Below, in pieces: positions 1 through 5,349 of a DNA stretch of 10,568 nt. Position 1 is the first letter of the stretch; every line of letters begins with the position of its first letter. The stretch lies in assembly GCA_937892815.1 (NCBI GenBank), contig CALBHZ010000304.1, forward strand, positions 1 to 10,568. The letters run 5' to 3'. This stretch comes from an uncultured archaeon. GTDB taxonomy: Archaea > Thermoproteota > Nitrososphaeria > Conexivisphaerales > CALBHZ01. The position numbers and the translations under genes are program-made. The notes below the pieces were generated by a model. It was given only the letters and a program-made list of their open reading frames with translations, was not told the DNA's origin and made no database searches.

Positions 1-69
1 TTTCAAGCAGAAGACGGCATACGAGATGTAGAGAGGTCTCGTGGGCTCGGAGATGTGTATAAGAGACAG
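1..69 (+). other. Illumina Nextera P7 adapter (contamination)
   Basis: This is library sequence, not genome. Positions 4-27 match the P7 flow-cell primer, 28-35 are an 8-base index (gtagagag, the reverse complement of CTCTCTAC, which I recall as Nextera N707), 36-50 are the Nextera read-2 linker and 51-69 are the Tn5 mosaic end (agatgtgtataagagacag). Biological sequence begins at 70. Any reading frame running into this block is artificial. Confidence 0.99.
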
Positions 70-692
70 GCCTTCTCTACCTCCTTTACCATCGCTCCCC
101 TAAGCCAGCTATCCGGCTCGCAGAGTACGATGACGTTCGAATTAACGTAGTTCTTCAAGGCTAAAACGACGGCTAACGAGTACATGACCTTTCTCGCAGC
201 TTCCCATTTAAACCCAGATAGATCTAATAGAATGGGTTTGCTGAAATCTAGCTCTACGTCCTTTCCGAAGGATACGGAAGATACGTACATCATTAGCTCC
301 TTTAACCTCTCCGCTACCCCCCTTACTTGGTAATCGTTAGTTTCTAAGGAGTCCAGGAATCCGGTTAATCCGAAGATCGTAATCGATGGAGAAGTCCTGA
401 AGAACCTGCTTAAAATAGCCCCGATTACCGCCCTCCCCCTATCGTCTAGATTTAATGAAAAGCATAGAACGTCTATTAACTGATCTAAGCTCATAAGCTC
501 CAATAGCTTATAGCTGAAGAGGCTTCCTCCTACGGCCTTCATCCAAGATGGCCAGCTCTTAACGTCTATTACTACGGGATTGAGATCTATCTCGATAAGC
601 CTCTTAGCTATAGAAGGAGCTAGCTCGTAAGCCTTTTTGCCATATATGCAAGTTCCGTACAACAGATCTATAACCCCGATCGTCTCGATCAT
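70..692 (-). CDS. HerA/FtsK-like P-loop ATPase-related protein, C-terminus cut off
   Basis: The ATG at 690-692 opens a frame with 207 complete real codons before the adapter; the family tail and stop are missing. Residues 13-20 (GTCIYGKK) fit a Walker A pattern GxxxxGK, but the usual Ser/Thr after the lysine is Lys. A beta strand follows at residues 39-44 (PVVIDV), as in HerA-type ATPases. The segments PILLDLSGF (153-161) and VIVLCEPDSWL (187-197) sit where HerA proteins carry the LDLSGL strand and the Walker B strand; here the Walker B Asp is Cys and the Glu is kept. HerA-like ATPases are ring motors for DNA or protein translocation, but the altered Walker residues suggest weak or lost hydrolysis. 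The family call rests on motif spacing only. It lies downstream of the winged-helix regulator gene on the same strand and has its own TATA-like box. Confidence 0.55.
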
Positions 693-716
693 CTAAATCG
701 CTATACATCGGAAGGG

Positions 717-725
717 TAAATAAAG
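717..725 (-). promoter_or_regulatory. TATA box for the HerA-like gene
   Basis: Read on the minus strand this is ctttattta, centred about 29 bases upstream of the ATG at 692. No Shine-Dalgarno motif lies between, which fits a leaderless or nearly leaderless transcript. The match to the window's other boxes (CTTATAAA-like) is weaker. Confidence 0.4.
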
Positions 726-795
726 GGCTAATTTGTAAAACGTCACCGGTAAGCCTTTACCAACTATCTATCTCGATAAAATGGTAAATCGGTAC

Positions 796-1221
796 CTACC
801 TAGAGGATAGGATGTAACATATGCCTAGAAGAACTAAAGCTAACATAGCTCCCCCTACTAAGTAGAGCGGTTGATTTTGATGGATTGCCTGGAATACGGC
901 TAAGGCGAATACGATAGCCGGAGGGATGAGAAATCCCCATCTTCCTCTCCTCTTCTTCTTAGGAGGAGACGATCTAATAGATGAGATAACTTCAATTAAG
1001 AGAGGCGTTGGATACCAGATCCCGTTTTTCCTCATTACAAGGCCTGCACCTTCCATGTTTATCAACATTTTCCTCAAGTTAGATGGATCCGCTTCCATAG
1101 ATCTAGCTAGCTCATTTAACCTCATAGGCTTCTTTAGTAGCAGTAGAGCTATAGCTACCCTAGACTCGCTAGATAACGCCTCAAATATCTTAGCTATAGG
1201 CTTCAGCTCCTCCCTTTCCAC
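796..1221 (-). CDS. Membrane-anchored winged-helix transcriptional regulator
   Basis: This 141-residue protein starts at a GTG (1219-1221). Residues 8-82 form an ArsR/MarR-like winged helix: IFEALSSESRVAIALLLL (12-29) is typical of the first helices, LNELARSMEADPSNLRKML (35-53) of the helix-turn-helix, and GLVMRKNGIWYPT (60-72) of the wing. A basic stretch KKKRRGR (88-94) is followed by two hydrophobic segments (about 96-112 and 119-138), so the DNA-binding domain should face the cytoplasm, tethered by two helices. No metal-binding cysteine cluster is visible. It shares a divergent promoter region with aIF2 gamma and lies 103 bases upstream of the HerA-like gene on the same strand, which it may control. 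Membrane-tethered wHTH proteins are common in archaea; the ligand here is unknown. Confidence 0.8.
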   Translation of the reverse strand: MEREELKPIAKIFEALSSESRVAIALLLLKKPMRLNELARSMEADPSNLRKMLINMEGAGLVMRKNGIWYPTPLLIEVISSIRSSPPKKKRRGRWGFLIPPAIVFALAVFQAIHQNQPLYLVGGAMLALVLLGICYILSSR

Positions 1222-1242
1222 ACGTTATATAAAACGCTGAAA

Positions 1243-1252
1243 GTTTATAAGT
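1243..1252. promoter_or_regulatory. TATA box serving divergent genes (wHTH regulator and aIF2 gamma)
   Basis: The near-symmetric gtttataagt lies about 26 bases from the GTG of the minus-strand regulator and about 27 bases from the ATG of aIF2 gamma on the plus strand. Both distances fit archaeal TATA-to-start spacing for leaderless transcripts. A second box, gttatataaaac (1224-1235), could also serve the plus strand and would give a leader of about 20 bases. Which box is used in each direction cannot be decided by eye. Confidence 0.55.
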
Positions 1253-1274
1253 ACTACATTACGTCGATGATGTG

Positions 1275-3125
1275 ATGCCAAAGAGGATACCGAGACAGCC
1301 TGAAATAAACATAGGGACCGCAGGACACGTAGATCACGGAAAATGCCTAACGCTAGACGACTTCCTCCTGTTTAGAGGTGAAATGGTAAGGGGAAGAGAC
1401 CTATTACAGCTCGTTCATAAGCGCGGTAATTTAATTCTCTATAACGAAAACGAAGAGCTATATTCGATCAATGGCTCTACCTATAGCTTTAACTCAGATT
1501 GGAGCTTGAGTTTAACCGAACCCTTCGTGTACGTGCAAAAGTATGATGGAGCTATTCTAGAGATCGAGACCTGCAAAGGAAGGAGGGTTAAAGTAACTCC
1601 TTCCCATCCCCTCTTCAGTAGAGATAAGGAATGGGTACGCGCCGATAAGCTTAAGGTAGGAGATGAAGTAGCGGTTTTCAAAAAAGCAGCAAAAGCGGAA
1701 GGAGAGGTGAGAGTTAGAGCGGAATCAGACTACGAGCTCGCCAATTTACATTACAAGCTATCTAGAGAGGGCTTCGACGTAGAGATAAGATGGGGGAAAA
1801 AGCCGCTATTGATCGCTAGGGAGAAGGGAGGCGATGATAACGTAACGTGGGATAAGATAACTTCTATTACGAAGAAGAAGTACTCAGGATATTTAATAGA
1901 CCTCTCAGTACCGTATTACCATAATTTTATAGCCGGCTTAGGATGCTTCATATCCCATAATACCACCATGGTTGAAGCTTTAACCGGAAAGTGGACGAGC
2001 GCTCATAGCGAAGAGCTCAGAAGGGGAATTACGATAAAAGTAGGATATGCGGATGCTCCAATATACGAGTGTAGGAGCTGTCCTAAGCCAGAAGCCTTCA
2101 ATACCGATGGCGTGTGTAGCCACTGTGGAGGAGAATCCGTTCTCAGAAGAGTAGTAAGCTTCGTCGATTGTCCTGGACATGAAAGCTTAATGGCTAATAC
2201 CTTAAGCGGAGCGGCCTTAATGGACGGCGCTATACTCGTTATAGCCGCTAACGAACCCGTGCCGCAACCTCAAACTAGGGAGCATCTCCAGGCTTTAAAG
2301 ATGATAGGCATAAAGAACATCGTCGTAGTCCAGAATAAGATAGACCTAGTTAGCTACAATCAAGCGTTAAATAATTACGAAAGAATACTGGACTTCCTAT
2401 CTGCCTACGGATATGCGGATGCTCCTATAATACCGATATCGGCTCAAAAGGGGTACAATATAGATGCCTTAATTGAAGCAATTGAAGAGTACATACCAAC
2501 CCCCCAAAGAGATGAATCCGCTCCACCGCTAATGCAGGTACTGAGGTCCTTCGACATCAATAAGCCTGGAACTCCCATTGAGAAGTTCGTTGGAGGCGTA
2601 CTAGGAGGATCTTTAAAGCAGGGAGTATTGAGAGTTGGCGATGAAATAGAGATCAAGCCGGGAATATACTTAAGGGAGAAAAACGCCTATCAGCCCGTAA
2701 TAACTAAGGTAGTAAGCTTAGGAACTGGAGCTGGACTTGTAGATGAGGTTAAGCCAGGAGGTCTAATAGCCGTAGGAACCACTTTAGATCCCTACTTTAC
2801 GAAGAGTGACGTCATGGTAGGCAACTTCATAGCTAGGCCTGGGATACTTCCAGATCCGGTCTGGGAGATAACCATGGAAACTCAATTGTTGGAAATAGCC
2901 GTAGGAACTCAAGAGCTGGTTAAGGTGGAGAAGTTAAAAATGAACGAGCTTCTCAGATTAAACGTAGGAACGGCGGTAACGGCAGGCGTTATAACCTCCA
3001 TTAAGGACAACATAGCGACCGTTAAGCTAAGGAGGCCCGTAGTCCTACTTAAAGACTCCAGAATCGCTATAAGTAGGAGGATAGGGGATAGGTGGAGGTT
3101 AATAGGCGTTGGTGTGCCGGCTTGA
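1275..3125 (+). CDS. eif2g: Translation initiation factor aIF2 subunit gamma, intein-interrupted
   Basis: This is the GTPase subunit of the archaeal initiation factor that brings Met-tRNAi to the small ribosomal subunit. I take the ATG at 1275; a GTG lies immediately before it. The G1 P-loop GHVDHGK is split before TT by the intein at 1344-1961. After the intein come the switch 1 region EELRRGITIKVGYAD, a zinc knuckle of four cysteines (CRSC at 2070-2081, CSHC at 2115-2126), G3 DCPGHE (2166-2183), G4 NKID (2334-2345) and G5 SAQ (2445-2453). The two C-terminal beta-barrel domains follow. Without the intein the protein is 410 residues, the usual family length, so the host gene is intact and should be functional only after splicing. 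It heads the conserved archaeal operon, and its stop overlaps the start of the PIN gene. Confidence 0.97.
   Translation: MPKRIPRQPEINIGTAGHVDHGKCLTLDDFLLFRGEMVRGRDLLQLVHKRGNLILYNENEELYSINGSTYSFNSDWSLSLTEPFVYVQKYDGAILEIETCKGRRVKVTPSHPLFSRDKEWVRADKLKVGDEVAVFKKAAKAEGEVRVRAESDYELANLHYKLSREGFDVEIRWGKKPLLIAREKGGDDNVTWDKITSITKKKYSGYLIDLSVPYYHNFIAGLGCFISHNTTMVEALTGKWTSAHSEELRRGITIKVGYADAPIYECRSCPKPEAFNTDGVCSHCGGESVLRRVVSFVDCPGHESLMANTLSGAALMDGAILVIAANEPVPQPQTREHLQALKMIGIKNIVVVQNKIDLVSYNQALNNYERILDFLSAYGYADAPIIPISAQKGYNIDALIEAIEEYIPTPQRDESAPPLMQVLRSFDINKPGTPIEKFVGGVLGGSLKQGVLRVGDEIEIKPGIYLREKNAYQPVITKVVSLGTGAGLVDEVKPGGLIAVGTTLDPYFTKSDVMVGNFIARPGILPDPVWEITMETQLLEIAVGTQELVKVEKLKMNELLRLNVGTAVTAGVITSIKDNIATVKLRRPVVLLKDSRIAISRRIGDRWRLIGVGVPA
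1344..1961 (+). mobile_element. Mini-intein in the aIF2 gamma P-loop (206 residues)
   Basis: This in-frame insertion runs from Cys1 (tgc 1344-1346) to His205-Asn206 (cat aat 1956-1961) with Thr as the +1 extein residue: GHVDHGK / CLTLDD... FISHN / TTMVEA. Block A is at the start. Block B is VKVTPSHPLF with the T-x-x-H pair (Thr85, His88). Block F is GYLIDLSVPYYHNFIAG (182-198) and block G is CFISHN. All residues needed for canonical class 1 splicing are present. No LAGLIDADG motif is present. The stretch at intein residues 128-158 (SDYELANLHYKLSREGFDVE... followed by KKPLLIA) resembles the C-terminal end of a LAGLIDADG endonuclease region, so I infer a decayed homing domain. Base composition looks like that of the host gene. 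Confidence 0.95.
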
Positions 3126-3490
3126 AGGTCGTATTCGATACGAGCTTTATCATATACATATGTCAAAAGCCTAGCTCCGTTATGAGGGAAATGAAGGACG
3201 TTCTAGGCAAGGTAGAGATAGTAGTCCCATCTCCGGTTTACGACGAGGTAAGGAGGCTTGCTAAGAGGAAGAAGCCTGCTAAAATAGCTTTAGAAAAGCT
3301 ATCCAAAGACGCTGAGATAGTAGAACACGGAGGCCCAGCCGATAAAGCTATAATAGACGTGGCTAGAAGGCTGAAAGCTCCTATAGCAACTACAGACCTC
3401 TCGTTAGCCTCTAAGCTCAGGAGGGAAGGCCTACCTTACTTTACAGTGAAAGACGATCACTTAGTAACCATAGGAAAGCCCATCCTCTGA
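3122..3490 (+). CDS. PIN-domain protein, Fcf1/Utp24-like putative rRNA-processing nuclease
   Basis: This 122-residue single-domain protein probably starts at the TTG (3122-3124), which overlaps the aIF2 gamma stop (TTGA). An upstream GTG at 3092, with AGGAGG at 3075-3080, would add ten residues. The PIN acidic centre is visible: Asp6 (VVFDTSF), Glu42 (VYDEVRRL), Asp74 (PADKAIIDVA) and Asp92 (ATTDLSLASKL). PIN domains are metal-dependent RNases. The version encoded beside aIF2 gamma in many archaea is usually annotated as related to Fcf1/Utp24, the eukaryotic pre-18S rRNA nuclease, and its linkage to translation genes supports RNA processing rather than a VapC toxin. No antitoxin gene precedes it. 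The rRNA target is inferred, not shown. Confidence 0.88.
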   Translation: MKVVFDTSFIIYICQKPSSVMREMKDVLGKVEIVVPSPVYDEVRRLAKRKKPAKIALEKLSKDAEIVEHGGPADKAIIDVARRLKAPIATTDLSLASKLRREGLPYFTVKDDHLVTIGKPIL

Positions 3491-3495
3491 ATAAA

Positions 3496-3505
3496 AGTTA
3501 TAAGC
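3496..3505 (+). promoter_or_regulatory. Possible internal TATA box upstream of rpo7
   Basis: The element agttataagc sits in the only sizeable gap of the operon (52 bases). It would place transcription start near 3527, just before the strong ribosome binding site gaggaggt (3528-3535). It could give rpo7 and downstream genes an extra transcript. Confidence 0.45.
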
Positions 3506-3542
3506 ATATTAGTTAAGAGATAGTCCAGAGGAGGTTCTTAAG

Positions 3543-4115
3543 TTGTTTCAAATAGTAAGGCTTAGAGATGTAGTAAGAATACCTCCGGATAAGATCGGAA
3601 AGCCCTTAAGGGAGGTAGCGACCGAGATTTTAAGGGCTAGATATGAAAGTACCCTATCTTACGATTACGGTTATATAATTAGGGTTTTTGACGTAAAGGT
3701 TGACCCCGTAGGAAAGCTAGTACATGGAGATGGCGGTACTTATCATAAAGCGGAGTTCTCCATGTTGACCTTTTACCCTAAAGTCGGAGAGATCATTGAA
3801 GGAGAAGTCGTTGAAATAACGGATTTCGGAGCCTTCGTTAAAATAGGGCCAGCCGACGCTCTCCTACACATCAGCCAGATCTTAGATGATTATCTATCAA
3901 TTGATATGAAGCAGGGGATGATTATAGGAAGTAATACTCAAAGGGTTTTAAAGGTAGGCTCAAAGGTGAGGGTTAAGATAACGGCCGTAAGCTTGGGAAG
4001 GGGAGCTAGCTTAGGGAAGATAGGGGTTACCTGTAGACAGCCCTTCCTAGGAGCTTTAGAGTGGATAGAGGAGGATTTGAAGAAGATTAAGGAAGCTAAG
4101 GAGGCGAAGAAGTAA
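3543..4115 (+). CDS. rpo7: DNA-directed RNA polymerase subunit Rpo7 (RpoE1, E')
   Basis: This is the 190-residue stalk subunit of archaeal RNA polymerase, the counterpart of eukaryotic Rpb7. With Rpo4 it forms the Rpo4/7 stalk that helps promoter opening and binds emerging RNA. The start is TTG, chosen because GGAGG (3530-3534) lies 8 bases upstream and MFQIVRLRDVVRIPP is a typical Rpo7 N-terminus. Residues 1-80 form the tip domain (DYGYIIRVFDV at 41-51; GDGGTYHKAEFSMLTFYP at 62-79). Residues about 82-165 form the S1 RNA-binding domain (GEIIEGEVVEITDFGAFVKI and LLHISQI). A lysine- and glutamate-rich tail ends the protein. Its stop overlaps the ATG of spt4 (TAATG), so the two are probably translationally coupled. 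No rpo4 gene is seen here. Confidence 0.97.
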   Translation: MFQIVRLRDVVRIPPDKIGKPLREVATEILRARYESTLSYDYGYIIRVFDVKVDPVGKLVHGDGGTYHKAEFSMLTFYPKVGEIIEGEVVEITDFGAFVKIGPADALLHISQILDDYLSIDMKQGMIIGSNTQRVLKVGSKVRVKITAVSLGRGASLGKIGVTCRQPFLGALEWIEEDLKKIKEAKEAKK

Positions 4116-4303
4116 TGGTGAAAGAGCTAGCTTGCAGGAAGTGTAGGGCTCTAACTACGGGAAAGACCTGTCCGATTTGCGGCTCAAGCGACTTAACCGA
4201 GAATTGGAGCGGTCTAGTGTTGATAGTAGATCCGGAGAACTCGGAAATAGCTAAGATTATAGGCGTTAAGGAGAAAGGGAGATATGCCTTAAACGTTGTC
4301 TAA
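4115..4303 (+). CDS. spt4: Transcription elongation factor Spt4 (RpoE2, E'')
   Basis: This 62-residue zinc protein pairs with Spt5 (NusG homologue) and clamps RNA polymerase during elongation. The zinc ligands are Cys7, Cys10, Cys19 and Cys22 (CRKC, then CPIC), followed by GSSDLTENWSGLVLIVDPENS, the family's signature beta strands. The length is normal for archaeal Spt4. The ATG overlaps the rpo7 stop by one base, with GGAGG about 11 bases upstream. The 3' end overlaps the next gene by 8 bases. Linkage directly after rpo7 is the usual archaeal order. Confidence 0.96.
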   Translation: MVKELACRKCRALTTGKTCPICGSSDLTENWSGLVLIVDPENSEIAKIIGVKEKGRYALNVV

Positions 4304-4805
4304 AGACCTAATATTATCTACTAAAACTAGGAGGAAGCTAAAAAGGCCTTTAGGAAGGCTTATAGAGAAAATCGATGATAACGTAATAAAAGAGCTCGCT
4401 GAAGGCCCTTTCGTTACGGTCGGAGATAGGGTTACCGAGACCTTTACCGATAAGGGCCTTTCCCCTCTCCTAGAGATAGTAGATGCTAGGGAGATGAGGA
4501 GGGAAAGGAAGCTTCCCAAAGGCCTCTATCAAGCGTTGGTAAAAGTTAGGAATCCGGCCGGAACGATTACCGAGGAGGCGATGAACGCCATTAGGGAGTC
4601 CTTCAAGAAAGGGGAGAGGATAAGGATACTGGTAGACGGAGAAGAGGACCTACTCGCCCTTCCATGTATATATTATGGGCCAAACGGGCTAAAAGTTCTC
4701 TACGGTCAACCTAAAAAAGGAATAGTGTGCGTTGAGGTAAACGAGAAAAGCAGGTTAAAAGCCAAAAAGCTCTTAATGGAAATGGGGATGAAGGAGAGCT
4801 TATAA
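4296..4805 (+). CDS. GTP-dependent dephospho-CoA kinase (DUF359 family)
   Basis: This 169-residue protein belongs to the DUF359 family, shown in Thermococcus to phosphorylate dephospho-CoA with GTP, the last step of archaeal coenzyme A synthesis. It is unrelated to bacterial CoaE. Family motifs are visible: FVTVGDRVTETF (39-50), IVDAREMRRER (61-71), NPAGTIT (86-92), VDGEEDLLALP (113-123) and YGQPKKGIVCVEV (136-148). The start is a TTG inside the end of spt4 (8-base overlap), chosen because MSKDLILSTKTRRKLKRPLG is the expected N-terminus. No strong ribosome binding site is near, so translation probably depends on coupling to spt4. This enzyme's presence in the Spt4-S24e interval is a recurrent archaeal arrangement. 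Confidence 0.92.
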   Translation: MSKDLILSTKTRRKLKRPLGRLIEKIDDNVIKELAEGPFVTVGDRVTETFTDKGLSPLLEIVDAREMRRERKLPKGLYQALVKVRNPAGTITEEAMNAIRESFKKGERIRILVDGEEDLLALPCIYYGPNGLKVLYGQPKKGIVCVEVNEKSRLKAKKLLMEMGMKESL

Positions 4806-4807
4806 AT
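4799..4807 (+). promoter_or_regulatory. Possible TATA box before rps24e
   Basis: The string cttataaat spans the stop codon of the dephospho-CoA kinase gene, with its centre about 28 bases before the S24e ATG. Spacing fits a leaderless start, yet a good ribosome binding site (GGAGG, 4818-4822) also precedes the ATG, so the promoter is uncertain. Confidence 0.3.
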
Positions 4808-4831
4808 AATGAAGTAAGGAGGTTGTGAAGG

Positions 4832-5170
4832 ATGGCGGTGGAACGATTGAGCCTCATTGAAAACAAGCTTTTGGAAAGGAAGGAGGCGATCTACCTATTC
4901 AAGGAAATGGCGGGTAAGCTAACTAGGAAGGAAGCCATTAAGATGGTAGCTCAGGATCTATCGGTTCCAGAGGAAAAGGTCATTCCCGTAAAGCTGAAGA
5001 CCGAATTTGGAACTAGAAACGTGAAGGGTATCTTCTACATATATGACGATCTGAACAAGGCTAAGCTTCAAATACCTGAATATATGTTCTTGAGGCTATT
5101 GGGTAAAGAGGAGAGAGCGAAGATTTTAGAGGAGAGGAGGAAGGCTAAAGTAGCGGCGAAGAGGAGGTAA
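4832..5170 (+). CDS. rps24e: Small-subunit ribosomal protein eS24 (S24e)
   Basis: This 112-residue basic protein of the 30S subunit is shared only by archaea and eukaryotes. Family signatures are [16 protein letters not shown] (10-25), [14 protein letters not shown] (30-43), [22 protein letters not shown] (about 52-73) and the lysine- and arginine-rich tail KAKVAAKRR. The ATG at 4832 follows GGAGG by 9 bases. The stop is 5 bases before the S27ae ATG, so the two are co-transcribed as in most archaeal genomes. Confidence 0.96.
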   Translation: MAVERLSLIENKLLERKEAIYLFKEMAGKLTRKEAIKMVAQDLSVPEEKVIPVKLKTEFGTRNVKGIFYIYDDLNKAKLQIPEYMFLRLLGKEERAKILEERRKAKVAAKRR

Positions 5171-5175
5171 GGCTC

Positions 5176-5349
5176 ATGGGTAAAGGGAAAAGCCCCCAGA
5201 TCTGGAAGTTCTACAAGATAGAAGGAAGTAAGCTAGTTAGATTGAGGAGGGAATGTCCTAGATGTGGAAGAGGAGTATTTCTAGCTAAACACAAGGACAG
5301 GCTCCATTGTGGGAAATGCGGGTATACGGAGTTCATTAAACCGACTTAA
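5176..5349 (+). CDS. rps27ae: Small-subunit ribosomal protein eS31 (S27ae), zinc ribbon
   Basis: This 57-codon gene is the archaeal counterpart of the ribosomal moiety of eukaryotic ubiquitin-S27a. The translation contains [12 protein letters not shown] and then a zinc ribbon with Cys27, Cys30 (CPRC), Cys45 and Cys48 (CGKC). It ends in GYTEFIKPT, a typical S27ae C-terminus. The ATG follows GGAGG (5163-5167) by 8 bases. It is the last gene of the operon. Its final 14 bases overlap the end of the convergent kinase-fusion gene, leaving no room for an intergenic terminator. Confidence 0.96.
   Translation: MGKGKSPQIWKFYKIEGSKLVRLRRECPRCGRGVFLAKHKDRLHCGKCGYTEFIKPT

Noticed and set aside
748..761. 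Small hairpin ggtaa-gcct-ttacc between the regulator and HerA-like genes
   Set aside because: A five-pair AT-rich stem without a following T-tract is too weak to call a terminator.
926..1240. Plus-strand 104-codon frame opposite the winged-helix gene
   Set aside because: It is antisense to a well-supported wHTH protein, has no recognisable motifs and no promoter or ribosome binding site of its own.
3092..3121. Ten-residue N-terminal extension of the PIN protein from the GTG at 3092
   Set aside because: PIN domains begin a few residues before the VVFDTS strand, and the TTG overlapping the previous stop fits the tightly coupled operon. An AGGAGG before the GTG keeps the alternative open.
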